NCBI GenBank assembly: GCA_022826825.1 | Contig: JAJDUD010000075.1 | Coordinates: 1-43,868 of the forward strand | Reading direction: 5' to 3' | Length of the DNA stretch: 43,868 nt | Origin: Acidobacteriota bacterium | GTDB lineage: Bacteria > Acidobacteriota > Vicinamibacteria > Marinacidobacterales > Marinacidobacteraceae | In this document: in pieces, positions 1-8,446 of the stretch | Layout: every line of letters begins with the position of its first letter | Numbering within the stretch: the stretch's first letter is position 1 | Program-made: the position numbers and the translations under genes | The notes under the pieces: generated by a model | What the model was told of the DNA's origin: nothing | The model's input: only the letters and a program-made list of their open reading frames with translations | The model's database searches: none

Positions 1-23
1 GAGGTCGGCGTTCCAAGCCGTTT
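1..23 (-). repeat. REP-like element, partial copy at window edge
   Basis: The first 23 bases are the exact reverse complement of 43820-43842. This is the left arm of the intergenic repeat with core GGCTTGGAACGCCGACC found elsewhere in the window. The hairpin half lies outside the window. It sits just after the stop of the aminotransferase gene. Confidence 0.75.
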
Positions 24-26
24 CTG

Positions 27-1154
27 CTACGCCGCTACGGCGGTTTCCTGCGCGACCGTGGCGAGCATGTCGCTGATGATGGCGAGGCTCTCCGTGAGGA
101 CCTCGGGTTCGGCGCCGAAGCCGATGCGGAGGAAGCCGTCGAGCTCGAAGTGGTGGGCGGGGACGACCAGGAGGCTGCGCTCGATGCGCAGGCGCTCGAT
201 GAGGTCCTCGGAGCCGATCGGGTGGTCGTAGCGGACGGCGGCGATGGCGCCGGCGACCGGTGGGGTCCAGGTCAGGCGCACGGGGTGGCTCTCGTGGGAC
301 CGGATCCAGTCCACGACGATGGGGAGCTGGCGGCGGATGATGCCGCGGGTGCGCTCGAGGATCTGCGGCCGCTTGTCGAGGGCGATCTGGGCCAGGCGGT
401 CGGACATGGCGCTCAGCGCGAGGCTGCTGTAGTCGCGGTGGCCCCAGAGTTCGGTCGCCTTCTCCTCGGTGGTCACGGTCCAGCCGACCCGGAGGCCGGG
501 CAGCCCGAACGCCTTCGAGAGGCCGGCGTTCAGGAGGATCCGGTCGGTCCGGCCCCAGAAGGTCGGGCACTCTTCGCCGCTGAGCTCGGCGCCCCGGTAG
601 ACCTCGTCGGCGAGGAGCCAGGCGCCGCACCGCTCGGCGGCCGCCACGATGCGGTCCATCTCGGCCTCGGTGAGCACCGCGCCGCTCGGGTTGTTCGGGT
701 TGCAGACGAGGATCATCTTCGTGCGGTCGCTGACCGCGGCCTCGAGCGCGTCGAGGTCGGGCCGCCAGCCGTTCTCCTCGACCAGCGGGAAGGGGATGAC
801 CCGGGCGCCGAGCGAGCGGCACGCCCCGATGATCTGCATGTAGTTCGGGACCATCGCCACGACCTCGTCGCCGGGCGACAGGGTGGTCAGGGCGGAGAGG
901 AAGTTGGCCTCGGCGGTGCCGGTGGTCACGAGGATCTGGTCCGGCGTCGATCCGGGGTAGAGCGCCGCGATCCGCTCCCGGAGCGGGATCGTGCCGTTCG
1001 ACTGGGTGTAGCCGAGCAGGGTGTCTCCGAGGTCCGCACCATCCGTCAGCTCGGCGAAGGTCAGCGGGTGGACCCCGCTCTCCGAGATGTTCAGCCGGAC
1101 GGTGTTCTCCCACCGGCAGAGGCATCGTTCCATCACGAACGGTTCGAACTTCAT
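27..1154 (-). CDS. PLP-dependent class I/II aminotransferase
   Basis: A 375-residue fold-type I aminotransferase, expected to be cytosolic. The Schiff-base lysine is K214 in [15 protein letters not shown]155 in NPNNPSG and D183 in ADEVY bind the cofactor, and R222 lies in the phosphate-binding context. The N-terminus (FVMER...[15 protein letters not shown]) resembles the subgroup that includes capreomycidine synthase-like enzymes rather than classical AspC, but the substrate cannot be read from the sequence. The ATG at 1154 is preceded by an AGGGGAG Shine-Dalgarno about 10 bases upstream. It is divergent from ispG, with a 22-bp palindrome between them. Confidence 0.9.
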   Translation of the reverse strand: MKFEPFVMERCLCRWENTVRLNISESGVHPLTFAELTDGADLGDTLLGYTQSNGTIPLRERIAALYPGSTPDQILVTTGTAEANFLSALTTLSPGDEVVAMVPNYMQIIGACRSLGARVIPFPLVEENGWRPDLDALEAAVSDRTKMILVCNPNNPSGAVLTEAEMDRIVAAAERCGAWLLADEVYRGAELSGEECPTFWGRTDRILLNAGLSKAFGLPGLRVGWTVTTEEKATELWGHRDYSSLALSAMSDRLAQIALDKRPQILERTRGIIRRQLPIVVDWIRSHESHPVRLTWTPPVAGAIAAVRYDHPIGSEDLIERLRIERSLLVVPAHHFELDGFLRIGFGAEPEVLTESLAIISDMLATVAQETAVAA

Positions 1155-1179
1155 GGCGCTTGGCTCCCCTGGAAGAGAC

Positions 1180-1201
1180 AGCCGCCGGCGCGCCGGCGGC
1201 T
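1180..1201. promoter_or_regulatory. Perfect 22-bp palindrome between divergent genes
   Basis: The stretch is perfectly self-complementary; the half-site is AGCCGCCGGCG. It lies 26 bases upstream of the aminotransferase start and 41 bases upstream of the ispG start. It could be an operator for both genes or a cruciform/hairpin. With such GC-rich sequence, chance cannot be excluded. Confidence 0.45.
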
Positions 1202-1229
1202 CAACCCGGCAATCCTACGCTCACCCGCC

Positions 1230-1242
1230 TAACATTCCACCC
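1230..1242 (+). promoter_or_regulatory. Leaderless-type -10 element for ispG
   Basis: TAACAT at 1230-1235 ends 7 bases before the ATG at 1243, and no Shine-Dalgarno is present. This spacing places the transcript start at or next to the start codon. Confidence 0.4.
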
Positions 1243-2382
1243 ATGACGGAGCGGAATCCCACCCGCCGGGTCCGGGTCGGGAACGTCACGGTCGGCGACC
1301 ACCAACCGATCGTGGTGCAGAGCATGTGCGCCACGCACACCCAGGACGTGGCGGCGACCTCCGCCCAGGCCGAGGCGCTCCGCGAGGCGGGCGCGGGGAT
1401 CGTGCGCATCGCGGTGGACAGCAAGAAAGACGTCCAGGCACTCGCCGAGATCCGGAAGCGCACGACCGCGAATCTCGCGGTGGACCTCCAGGAGAGCTAC
1501 CGGCTCGCCGAGACCGTCGCCCCGCACGTGGACAAGATCCGCTACAACCCGGGCCACCTCTGGCACCACGAGACCTCCCGGCCGGTCGCCGACAAGGTGA
1601 AGTACCTCGCCGGGGTCGCCGGGGAGCACGACTGCGCCATCCGCATCGGGGTGAACTGCGGCTCCATGGACCCCGCCCACCAGGACCGCTTCCACGACGA
1701 TCCCGTCGGCGCGATGGTGCAGTCCGCCGCCGAGCACTGCGAGATGCTCGACCGGCTGGGGTTCACCCGCTACGTGGTGTCCCTCAAGGACTCCGATCCC
1801 GCGAACGTGATCGAGGGGAACCGCCGCTTCGCCGAGGAGCGGCCCGACGTGCCCCTCCACCTCGGGGTCACCGAGGCGGGGATGCCGCCCGAGGGGGTCA
1901 TCAAGACCCGGATCGCCTTCGAGCAGCTCGTCAGCCGGGGCATCGGGGACACCGTGCGGGTCTCGCTCACCCTGCCGAACCCCCGGAAGCCCGAAGAGGT
2001 GACGGCGGGACACCAGATCCTCACCGACATCGCGAACGGCCGTTTCCGCTCGGTCCCCGAGTTCCCGAAGGACAAGCTGAACATCATCTCCTGCCCCTCC
2101 TGCTCGCGGGTCGAGAACGAGAAGTTCATCGAGCTCGCTGAGGACGTCCGGGAGATGACCCGCTACGCCGAGCGGCACGCGATCACCATCGCGGTCATGG
2201 GCTGCCGGGTGAACGGCCCCGGCGAGACCGACGACGCCGACCTCGGGCTCTGGTGCGGCCCCGCGTTCGTGAACCTGAAGAAGGGTCCGGAGTCGCTCGG
2301 GGCCTACCCCTACGACCGGATCCTCGGCCGGCTCAAGGTCGAGGTGGACCGGCTGATCGCCGACCGCGCCGCGGCCAACTGA
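1243..2382 (+). CDS. ispG: 4-hydroxy-3-methylbut-2-enyl diphosphate synthase (IspG/GcpE)
   Basis: Converts methylerythritol cyclodiphosphate to HMBPP with a [4Fe-4S] cluster, the penultimate step of the MEP isoprenoid pathway. The 379-residue product has the TIM-barrel N-terminus ([17 protein letters not shown]) and the cluster ligands C284, C287 (ISCPSCSR) and C321 in [10 protein letters not shown], with E328 as the fourth conserved residue. Its length matches the short bacterial form, without the plant insertion. I chose the ATG at 1243 because IspG homology begins at once with [11 protein letters not shown]; the open frame upstream overlaps the aminotransferase and has no family resemblance. 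The gene ends 3 bases from the convergent methyltransferase, with no room for a terminator. Confidence 0.97.
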   Translation: MTERNPTRRVRVGNVTVGDHQPIVVQSMCATHTQDVAATSAQAEALREAGAGIVRIAVDSKKDVQALAEIRKRTTANLAVDLQESYRLAETVAPHVDKIRYNPGHLWHHETSRPVADKVKYLAGVAGEHDCAIRIGVNCGSMDPAHQDRFHDDPVGAMVQSAAEHCEMLDRLGFTRYVVSLKDSDPANVIEGNRRFAEERPDVPLHLGVTEAGMPPEGVIKTRIAFEQLVSRGIGDTVRVSLTLPNPRKPEEVTAGHQILTDIANGRFRSVPEFPKDKLNIISCPSCSRVENEKFIELAEDVREMTRYAERHAITIAVMGCRVNGPGETDDADLGLWCGPAFVNLKKGPESLGAYPYDRILGRLKVEVDRLIADRAAAN

Positions 2383-2385
2383 GCG

Positions 2386-3297
2386 CTAACCGTCGCGCCG
2401 GGCGGCGAGGTCCTGCTGCCGGGCGGCGTAGGAGAGCTGGCCGTCCGCGAGCTGCCGCCGCCGGGTTCCGATCCACCAGTCCAGTTCGTCCTCCCGGACT
2501 TCCGTCGAGGTGAGGAGTTCCTTCTCCACGAACCCGAGCACCGTGAGCAGGAAGAACTTCTCGTCAGCCAGGTAGCCCTCGTCCGTCGGGACGACCCTCC
2601 AGTCGGAGCGGCCGGTGGCGAGCTCCGAAAAACCCGACCCCGGCATGCGAACCTGGCCGAGGAGGCGTTCCCCGGCATAGGGATCTCCGCCGCGGTCTCC
2701 GCCCATGCTCGCGTGGTAGCAACCCAGGAGTCGCCGGTCCAGTTCGTGCGGCGGCGCGAAGCGCGTGGCGCCGGCGAAGGTGAGCGTGGCGTAGAAGAGG
2801 CCGCCCGGAGCGAGCAGCCACGTTCCGAGAGCGAGCGCCGTCCCCGGCGGCACGAGATCCCAGAAGGACTGGGCGACCATGAGGTCGAACGACCCTTCGT
2901 CCTCCTGCGCGAGTCCTTGCGGCGCCACCATCTCGCGAAGACGAACCTCGATGACCCGCCCGCCGCCTTCGAGGCGGAGGCGGTTCAGGTCATCGCCGGC
3001 CGCCGAGAGTCCCAGCTCGCCGGCCAGCGAAGCGACTTCCTCCCGGTAGGCGTCAAGCAGCCCGCCGTCCCGTTCCACCGCGGTGAACTCCACTCGCGGG
3101 AACGGGGCCACGAGGGACATCCAGTAGCGGAACGCGCCCCCGGCGCCGCCACCGAGCTCGACCACCCGCAGCGGCCGGTCCGCGGGAAGCCGGGCCAGCG
3201 CCTGTACGCACGCCTCCCGGACCTGCACGTTCACCGATCGCGCATCCACCGAGCCCTTGGCCCTCAGATAGCGCAGGACGCCGCCCGAGGCGGGCAC
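2386..3297 (-). CDS. SAM-dependent methyltransferase-like protein
   Basis: About 303 residues if translated from GTG at 3297. SAM-binding motif I is RVVELGGGAGG (about residues 44-54), followed by FTAVERDGGLLDAY (motif II acidic region) and SFDLMVAQSFWDLVPPGT (motif IV-like). The fold is therefore a class I methyltransferase; I see no clue to the substrate. An open frame continues upstream to 3474, but it would overlap the bTHX gene in another frame and its composition looks non-coding. The GTG at 3297 begins 5 bases after the bTHX stop, behind a weak AAGAAG. The two genes are probably cotranscribed. Confidence 0.75.
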   Translation of the reverse strand: MPASGGVLRYLRAKGSVDARSVNVQVREACVQALARLPADRPLRVVELGGGAGGAFRYWMSLVAPFPRVEFTAVERDGGLLDAYREEVASLAGELGLSAAGDDLNRLRLEGGGRVIEVRLREMVAPQGLAQEDEGSFDLMVAQSFWDLVPPGTALALGTWLLAPGGLFYATLTFAGATRFAPPHELDRRLLGCYHASMGGDRGGDPYAGERLLGQVRMPGSGFSELATGRSDWRVVPTDEGYLADEKFFLLTVLGFVEKELLTSTEVREDELDWWIGTRRRQLADGQLSYAARQQDLAARRDG

Positions 3298-3302
3298 GTT
3301 CG

Positions 3303-3389
3303 TTACTTCTTGCGCCGCTTCGGCCGACGCTTCCCGGTCGTGCCCTGGAAGATCTTGCCGCGCTTGGTTCGACGGTCGCCTTTGCCCAT
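3303..3389 (-). CDS. thx: 30S ribosomal protein bTHX (Thx)
   Basis: A complete 28-residue protein beginning MGKGDRRTKRGKIFQGTTGK and ending in a lysine/arginine-rich tail. It matches the Thermus Thx peptide pattern (MGKGDxRTxRGKI...GxYGKxRPxKKK) almost residue for residue. Thx inserts in the head of the 30S subunit and stabilises 16S rRNA. ATG at 3389, TAA at 3303-3305. It is easily missed because a longer spurious reading frame runs through it. A TACAAT box 8 bases upstream of the ATG and the lack of a Shine-Dalgarno suggest leaderless expression. The methyltransferase gene follows directly. Confidence 0.93.
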   Translation of the reverse strand: MGKGDRRTKRGKIFQGTTGKRRPKRRKK

Positions 3390-3403
3390 GGCGGAGGATT
3401 GTA
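3390..3403 (-). promoter_or_regulatory. Leaderless-type -10 element for bTHX
   Basis: On the minus strand TACAAT (3403-3398) lies 8 bases before the bTHX ATG. The intervening bases CCTCCGCC contain no Shine-Dalgarno. Confidence 0.45.
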
Positions 3404-3499
3404 ACGGCGTTGTAAGGGGGATGGCGGGTGTCGCGCCGTCCTTGGCCAGGTGGGGCGACGGGGGAGATCGACATCGGGAGTTTCGCCTCGCTCCGCTCG

Positions 3500-3530
3500 G
3501 TGATGCCGGTCTGAAGACCGGCGCTCCTGC
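3500..3530 (-). repeat. REP-like hairpin element
   Basis: Minus-strand copy of the GGARCGCC + hairpin repeat. GCCGGTCT (3505-3512) pairs perfectly with AGACCGGC (3515-3522). It sits between the divergent bTHX and pxpA genes. Confidence 0.65.
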
Positions 3531-3548
3531 CGGGGGTTGCCTCTTCCT

Positions 3549-3560
3549 TACAATCGGCCC
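3549..3560 (+). promoter_or_regulatory. Leaderless-type -10 element for pxpA
   Basis: TACAAT at 3549-3554 is followed by 6 bases and the pxpA ATG at 3561. There is no Shine-Dalgarno in between. Confidence 0.45.
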
Positions 3561-4316
3561 ATGCGTATCGACCTCAACTGCGACATGGGCGAAAGCTTCG
3601 GCAACTACGACCTCGGGTGCGACGAGGAGATCCTCGAGATCGTCACCTCGGCGAACGTGGCGTGCGGTTTCCACGCCGGCGATCCGGTGATCATGGACCG
3701 CACCGTGGGGATGGCGATCGCGCAGGGCGTCGCGGTCGGGGCGCATCCCGGCCACCACGACCTGCGGGGCTTCGGGCGCCGGCCCATCCAGGCGCCGCCG
3801 GACGAGGTCGAGGCCGACGTCCTCTACCAGGTGGGGGCGCTCGCTGCCTTCGTCCGCTCCCGGAACGGCCGCATGGTGCACGTGAAACCGCACGGCGCGC
3901 TCTACAACCAGGCGGTCGGCGACCCGAAGCTCTCCGCGGCGCTCGCCCGCGCGGTGGCCCGGGCCGACCGGAGCCTCGTCTTCGTGGGCCTCGCCACCGC
4001 CGCCACGATGCGCGCGGCCGCCGAGGCCGAGGGGCTTCGCTTCGCCGGCGAGGCGTTCGCCGACCGGGTCTACAACCCGGACGGCACGCTCCAGTCGCGG
4101 CGGATCCCGGGTTCGGTCATCCACGACCCCGAAAAGGCCGCGGCGCAGGCGGTGGCGATCGCGCAGGGAACGGTGATCGCCCACGACGGCACCGAGGTGC
4201 CGGTGGCCGCCGAGACGCTCTGCCTCCACGGCGACAACCCGGCGGCCCTCGAAAACGCCCGCACCGTCCGGCGCCGGCTCGAAGCGGCCGGCGTCGCCGT
4301 CCGCGCCCTCGGCTAG
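3561..4316 (+). CDS. pxpA: 5-oxoprolinase subunit A (LamB/YcsF family)
   Basis: Subunit of the prokaryotic ATP-dependent 5-oxoprolinase (PxpABC), which opens 5-oxoproline, a damage product of glutamine/glutamate metabolism, to L-glutamate. The 251-residue product starts MRIDLNCDMGESFG, the hallmark YcsF start, and has VACGFHAGDP, GAHPGHHDLRGFGRR, VKPHGALYNQ and FADRVYNPDGTLQSR, all family signatures. Length matches E. coli PxpA (244). I use ATG 3561 rather than an upstream TTG. The next gene begins 23 bases downstream and encodes the other two subunits. Confidence 0.95.
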   Translation: MRIDLNCDMGESFGNYDLGCDEEILEIVTSANVACGFHAGDPVIMDRTVGMAIAQGVAVGAHPGHHDLRGFGRRPIQAPPDEVEADVLYQVGALAAFVRSRNGRMVHVKPHGALYNQAVGDPKLSAALARAVARADRSLVFVGLATAATMRAAAEAEGLRFAGEAFADRVYNPDGTLQSRRIPGSVIHDPEKAAAQAVAIAQGTVIAHDGTEVPVAAETLCLHGDNPAALENARTVRRRLEAAGVAVRALG

Positions 4317-4339
4317 AGCCGGAAATTCGCAGAGCGTCC

Positions 4340-5995
4340 GTGTCCGGCGGAGCGGAACCGCTCGTCCGGAACGCCGGCGAAGCCGCCTTCTCCGTCGAGT
4401 TCGGGAACGAGATCTCCCGCGAGCTGAACGCCAGGGCCACCGCGCTGGCCGCGCTGCTCGAGCGCGAGCCCTTCGACGGCTACCGGGAGGCGATCCCCAC
4501 CTTCCGCTCGGTGCTGGTCTTCCACGACCCGGAGGCCGATCCGGAACGGGTCCGGGCCCACGCCCTCGACCTCGCCCGCCGCGCGGGCGGGGAGCCCGAA
4601 CCCGAGCCGCGCCACATCGAGTTCCCCTGCGTCTATGACGGGGAAGACCTTCCCGAGGTGGCGGCGCAGGCCGGCGTGTCCGTGGAGGAGCTGGTCCGGA
4701 TCCTCTCGGGGCGGGACTACCGCGTGTACATCATCGGGTTCACCCCCGGGTTCCCCTACCTGGGGATGGCCGATCCCCGCCTCGACATCCCGCGCCGCTC
4801 CGTCCCCCGGGTGCGGGTCCCGGCTGGGGCGGTGGCCATGGCCCGCGCCCAGATCGGCATCTACCCGTGGGTCACGCCGGGCGGCTGGCATCTTGTCGGA
4901 CGCATGGACCCGGCGCTCCTCTTCGATCCGGGCAAGAGCCCGCCGAGCGGCTGCCTGCCCGGCGACCAGGTGCGGTTCCTGCCGGTGGCGGAGCTTCCCG
5001 AGCGTCCCGCCGGGGAGACCGCCGCCCCGCCGCCGCCCGCGGGGCCGCCGGCCATCGAGGTGGAGCGCGGCGGACTCCTCACCACCGTCCAGGACCTCGG
5101 GCGCCCCGGTTACCAGCGCTACGGGGTCCCCTGGTCGGGCGCCGCCGACCCGGCGTCGCTCGTCTTCGCCAACCGGGCGGTCGGGAACCCGGACGGCGCC
5201 GCGGGCCTCGAGTGCACGCTGATGGGCCCGGTGCTCCGCTTCCGCCGACCGGCGCTGACCGCCCTCGGGGGCGCCGACCACCGGGGGGTCCTGCACTTCC
5301 CGGGCGGCGGCCGCTGGCCGGTCCCGGTGGGCACCTCCTTCCTCGCGCCGGCGGGAAGCGTCCTCCGGTTCGGCGGTCCTCCGGACGGGATGCGGGCCTA
5401 CCTGGCGTTCGCCGGCGGCGTGGACGTCCCCGAAGTGCTGGGATCCCGCGCCACCTACCTCACCGCCGCCTTCGGGGGCTTCGAAGGCCGGGCGCTCCGC
5501 TCCGGCGACCGCCTCCACGTCGGCGCCGCTCCGGAGGGAGCCCGCGAGAACCGGTTCGAGCCCGAAGCGCGCCGTCCGCCGGCGGCCGGGCCGCTCCGGC
5601 TCCGGATCAGCCTCGGCCCGCAGGAGGACTGCTTCACCGAGGAGTGCGTGGACCGCCTCTCCGAGCTGCGCTTCACGGTCTCGAACGACTCGAACCGGAT
5701 GGGGGTCCGGCTCGACGGCCCGATTCTCGAACACCGTGCGGGGATGAAGGAGATCGTCTCGGACGCGAACCCCCACGGGACGATCCAGGTGCCGCCCGGC
5801 GGCCATCCCATCGTCATGGGCGCCGACCAGGGCATTACCGGCGGGTATCCCAAGATCGGCAGCGTCGTCGCCCCGGACCTCGCCCGCCTCGCCCAGGCGT
5901 TGCCCGGGGCCGAGATTGGCCTCGACGTCGTGCCGCTGGAGGAAGCGCGGGAGATCGCCCTGGCGGACCTGGTCCGGCTGCGAGGCGCGGGATGA
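4340..5995 (+). CDS. pxpBC: 5-oxoprolinase subunits B and C as one fused protein (PxpB-PxpC)
   Basis: A 551-residue fusion. Residues about 1-215 are PxpB/KipI: PLVRNAGEAAFSVEF start, YRVYIIGFTPGFPYLGM, RVPAGAVAMA, and GWHLVGRMDPALLFDP. After a proline/alanine-rich linker (about 216-240), the rest is PxpC/KipA: GGLLTTVQDLGRPGYQRYGVPWSGAAD, AYLAFAGGVDVPEVLGS, and the C-terminal VSNDSNRMGVRLDGP and HGTIQVPPGGHPIVMGADQ. In E. coli and Bacillus these are separate genes; fused forms are known. Start GTG 4340 is where PxpB homology begins; the frame is open further upstream but overlaps pxpA. The stop overlaps the next ATG. Confidence 0.93.
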   Translation: MSGGAEPLVRNAGEAAFSVEFGNEISRELNARATALAALLEREPFDGYREAIPTFRSVLVFHDPEADPERVRAHALDLARRAGGEPEPEPRHIEFPCVYDGEDLPEVAAQAGVSVEELVRILSGRDYRVYIIGFTPGFPYLGMADPRLDIPRRSVPRVRVPAGAVAMARAQIGIYPWVTPGGWHLVGRMDPALLFDPGKSPPSGCLPGDQVRFLPVAELPERPAGETAAPPPPAGPPAIEVERGGLLTTVQDLGRPGYQRYGVPWSGAADPASLVFANRAVGNPDGAAGLECTLMGPVLRFRRPALTALGGADHRGVLHFPGGGRWPVPVGTSFLAPAGSVLRFGGPPDGMRAYLAFAGGVDVPEVLGSRATYLTAAFGGFEGRALRSGDRLHVGAAPEGARENRFEPEARRPPAAGPLRLRISLGPQEDCFTEECVDRLSELRFTVSNDSNRMGVRLDGPILEHRAGMKEIVSDANPHGTIQVPPGGHPIVMGADQGITGGYPKIGSVVAPDLARLAQALPGAEIGLDVVPLEEAREIALADLVRLRGAG

Positions 5996-6729
5996 TCCCC
6001 CCGAAGGCCGGCGCCGGGAATGCTCTGCACCCGAGTTCCGGAACCCGAAGCCGACCCGGAAACGGCCGTTCCCCACTCGGCCCCGGCCGGCGTGCGCCTC
6101 ACGGCGGTCCCGAACGGGCCGACGCGGTTCGGCTCGGCATCACCCTGAAGGACATCGAACCCGCGCCGCGGCGGGTGGTGGACGTCCCGTTGTCTCTCAC
6201 GCTGGCCGCGCTCCACAACGTCATTCAGGCCGCCTTCGGCTGGTGGGACTACCACCTGTGGGAGTTCCAGGTCGGAAACTGGCGCATCGCGGTGCCGGAC
6301 CCGGAGGATGACGCGTACCCGGATTCCCGGGAGTTCGCCGACGCCCGCCGGTATCCGCTCTCGCGGTGTCTCACCTGGGGCGTGGAAACGATGATCTATC
6401 TCTACGATTTCGGGGACTACTGGGAACACGAAGTCCGGCTGGAGGAGACGTTCAAGGCCGACGACCTCTACGCTCTGCCGGCGTTCGTCGAGGGCGCCTG
6501 GGCGGCGCCCCGCGAGGACAGCGGCGGCGTGAGGGGGTTTGCCGAGTTCAAGGAGGCGGTCGCCGATCCCTTCCACGAGGAAAGGGAGGAGCTTCTCGTC
6601 TGGTACGGCGGGCCCTTCGATCCGGCGAACATCCATGAGGACCGGATTCGGGAAGCAATGGCGCGGATCCGCGACTCCCGGATGGCTCGCCGCCGCAAGG
6701 CGCGCCGGCCCGGGTCCGGGTCCCGCTGA
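5992..6729 (+). CDS. Plasmid pRiA4b ORF-3-like family protein
   Basis: The family domain covers roughly residues 45-215: RLGITLKDIEPAPRRVVDVPLSLTL, then LAALHNVIQAAFGWWDYHLWEFQV, YLYDFGDYWEHEVRLE and AREDSGGVRGF. These match the pRiA4b ORF-3-like fold (PF07929), named from a plasmid ORF and of unsettled function; some members travel with transposons. The ATG at 5992 overlaps the pxpC stop (ATGA), which argues for coupling. However, the first 45 residues (glycine/proline/arginine-rich) do not look like part of the domain, so the true start may lie further downstream. The C-terminus is basic. Confidence 0.8.
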   Translation: MIPPKAGAGNALHPSSGTRSRPGNGRSPLGPGRRAPHGGPERADAVRLGITLKDIEPAPRRVVDVPLSLTLAALHNVIQAAFGWWDYHLWEFQVGNWRIAVPDPEDDAYPDSREFADARRYPLSRCLTWGVETMIYLYDFGDYWEHEVRLEETFKADDLYALPAFVEGAWAAPREDSGGVRGFAEFKEAVADPFHEEREELLVWYGGPFDPANIHEDRIREAMARIRDSRMARRRKARRPGSGSR

Positions 6730-6739
6730 GCCGTCGGGC

Positions 6740-7888
6740 TCAGAGGTCGTCCAGCAGTCGTCCGAGCGCCACCGCCCGTACCCCGGCCGCGAGCGGAAAG
6801 GTCTCGCTTCCCGCGTGAATGACGTCCAGGCGCGACAGGTCCAGGTCGCTCATGGCCGAGCGCATCGAGCGGGTGAGCCGCGGCGCCGAGGTGCGCTTGA
6901 TCTCGAAGCCGCGGAGTTCGCCGCCTTGCTGAATTACCAGGTCGAGTTCCGCCCCGGCGTGCGTCGCCCAGAAATAACAGGACATCGGCGGGACGCGGAG
7001 CGCCCGGACCAAGCACTCGATCACGAAACCTTCCCAGGAGGCGCCAATCTTGGGGTGGCGCTCCAGCTCGTGCGGCGTCCGAATGTCGAGCAGGCGGTGG
7101 AGAAGACCGGAATCACGGATGTAGATCTTGGGGGTTCTGACCTGGCGCTTCTTCAGATTGGCGCTCCACGGTTTCAGGCTGCGAACCATGAAGACGGATT
7201 CGAGCGCGGCGAGGTATCGGCGCACCACGTTGTGGGAGACGCCGAAGGCCCGGGCCAGTTCCGATCCGTTCCAGACCTGTCCGTGGTAGTGGGCGAGCAT
7301 CGCCCAGAACCGCTCCATGGTGGCGGCAGGAATGGAGATCCCGAGGGCGGCGAGGTCCCGCGCCAGGAAGGTGTGGACGAAGTCGTCCCGCCAGCGGTAG
7401 CTCGCCGGATCGCTCCGCGCAGCGAACGACCGGGGAAAGCCGCCGCGAAACCAGAGGCGATCGTGCGATCGCGATCCGACCTCGGCCAGGTCGAATCCGG
7501 AGAGTTCGTAGTGCGCGACGCGGCCGGCGAGGGTCTCCGAACTCTGCCGCAGCAGGGAGGGGGAGGCGCTTCCCAGCAGGAGGAAGCGGGCGGGAGTCCG
7601 CGGCCGGTCGGCGAGCACGCGGAGGGCGGGAAAAAGGTTGGGCCGCCGCTGGACCTCGTCAAGGACAACGAGTCCGCGAAGCGGTTCCAGAGCGAGAAAC
7701 GGATCCGCGAGCCTCGCCACGTCGCGGTCGTCCTCAAGGTCGAACCGGTGCGCTCCCCGGGGCCATGACGCCGCAATCTCCTTCGCGAGCGTGGTCTTGC
7801 CCACCTGCCGAGCGCCGAGCAACAGCACCGCGGGACTCTCGCGAAGGAGTCGGGCGATGGCCTGCCGGTGCGTCTTGCGCGGAACCAT
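6740..7888 (-). CDS. ATP-binding protein, AAA_14 plus DUF4143
   Basis: A 382-residue protein of the archaeal/bacterial AAA_14-DUF4143 family. Walker A is GARQVGKTT (25-33), Walker B is LVVLDEVQ (73-80), and LLLGSAS is sensor 1. The DUF4143 half (about 190-345) carries a winged-helix-like stretch (ELARAFGVSHNVVRRYLAALE), and near the end AELDLVI...GFEIKRT, which resembles a PD-(D/E)XK nuclease core. Role unknown; the family is widespread, patchy and often linked to mobile or defence-related DNA. It is a single gene, convergent with the pRiA4b-like gene, and has its own TATAAT promoter. Confidence 0.92.
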   Translation of the reverse strand: MVPRKTHRQAIARLLRESPAVLLLGARQVGKTTLAKEIAASWPRGAHRFDLEDDRDVARLADPFLALEPLRGLVVLDEVQRRPNLFPALRVLADRPRTPARFLLLGSASPSLLRQSSETLAGRVAHYELSGFDLAEVGSRSHDRLWFRGGFPRSFAARSDPASYRWRDDFVHTFLARDLAALGISIPAATMERFWAMLAHYHGQVWNGSELARAFGVSHNVVRRYLAALESVFMVRSLKPWSANLKKRQVRTPKIYIRDSGLLHRLLDIRTPHELERHPKIGASWEGFVIECLVRALRVPPMSCYFWATHAGAELDLVIQQGGELRGFEIKRTSAPRLTRSMRSAMSDLDLSRLDVIHAGSETFPLAAGVRAVALGRLLDDL

Positions 7889-7902
7889 AGGGGTCCATTA
7901 TA
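7889..7902 (-). promoter_or_regulatory. Consensus TATAAT promoter for the AAA_14 gene
   Basis: On the minus strand a perfect TATAAT (7902-7897) lies 8 bases upstream of the ATG. The region is AT-rich against its surroundings. I see no clear -35 and no Shine-Dalgarno, as in other leaderless-type starts here. Confidence 0.55.
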
Positions 7903-7993
7903 GCATTGAAAATTGAACGTGATGCGTGCATTTTTCGATGCTGTAGAGAACGGATCGTCTTGGTCCGGGATCGCGCCGCCCCCCGGCGAACGT

Positions 7994-8446
7994 TCAGACG
8001 TTCCGGGCCGGCCCGATCTCGGCCGAGACCCCGAACAGCTCTCCGAGCTTTTCCGTGAGCAGGTCGCGGGTCTCGCGGAACCGCCGCAGCATCTCCTCTT
8101 CGCCCCAGGCTTCGGCCGGGTCCTCGAGCGGCCAGTGGAGGCGCCGGACGCTGCCGGGCACCACCGGGCATACCTCCTCGGCGCAGAGGGTGACCACCAG
8201 GTCGGCGCGCTCGATGTGGAGTTCCTCGATCCCCTTGGAGCGCGCCCCGCGGATGTCGATGCCGACCTCGTCCAGCACCCGCACCGCGATCGGATGGACC
8301 CGCCAGGGGTTCGATCCGGCGCTCAGCACGATGGTGCCGGCGGGCGCGATCCGCCGGGCGAGGGCTTCGGCGAGCTGGCTGCGCGCCGAGTTCGCGACGC
8401 AGAGGAACACCACGGTCCGGGGGACGCTCGGGTCGCGGTTGGCCAC
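7994..8446 (-). CDS. arsC: Arsenate reductase, low-molecular-weight phosphatase (ArsC, thioredoxin-coupled type)
   Basis: A 150-residue member of the LMW tyrosine phosphatase fold. The phosphate loop is C16-VANSA-R22-S (CX5R). A pair of further cysteines, C88 and C93 (TLCAEEVCP), corresponds to the relay cysteines of the thioredoxin-linked ArsC family, and WPLEDPA contains the general-acid aspartate. It would reduce arsenate to arsenite in the cytosol. No arsR, arsB or acr3 gene is adjacent, so it stands alone here. A plain protein tyrosine phosphatase is less likely given the C88/C93 pair. Start ATG 8446, divergent from tesA. Confidence 0.88.
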   Translation of the reverse strand: MANRDPSVPRTVVFLCVANSARSQLAEALARRIAPAGTIVLSAGSNPWRVHPIAVRVLDEVGIDIRGARSKGIEELHIERADLVVTLCAEEVCPVVPGSVRRLHWPLEDPAEAWGEEEMLRRFRETRDLLTEKLGELFGVSAEIGPARNV

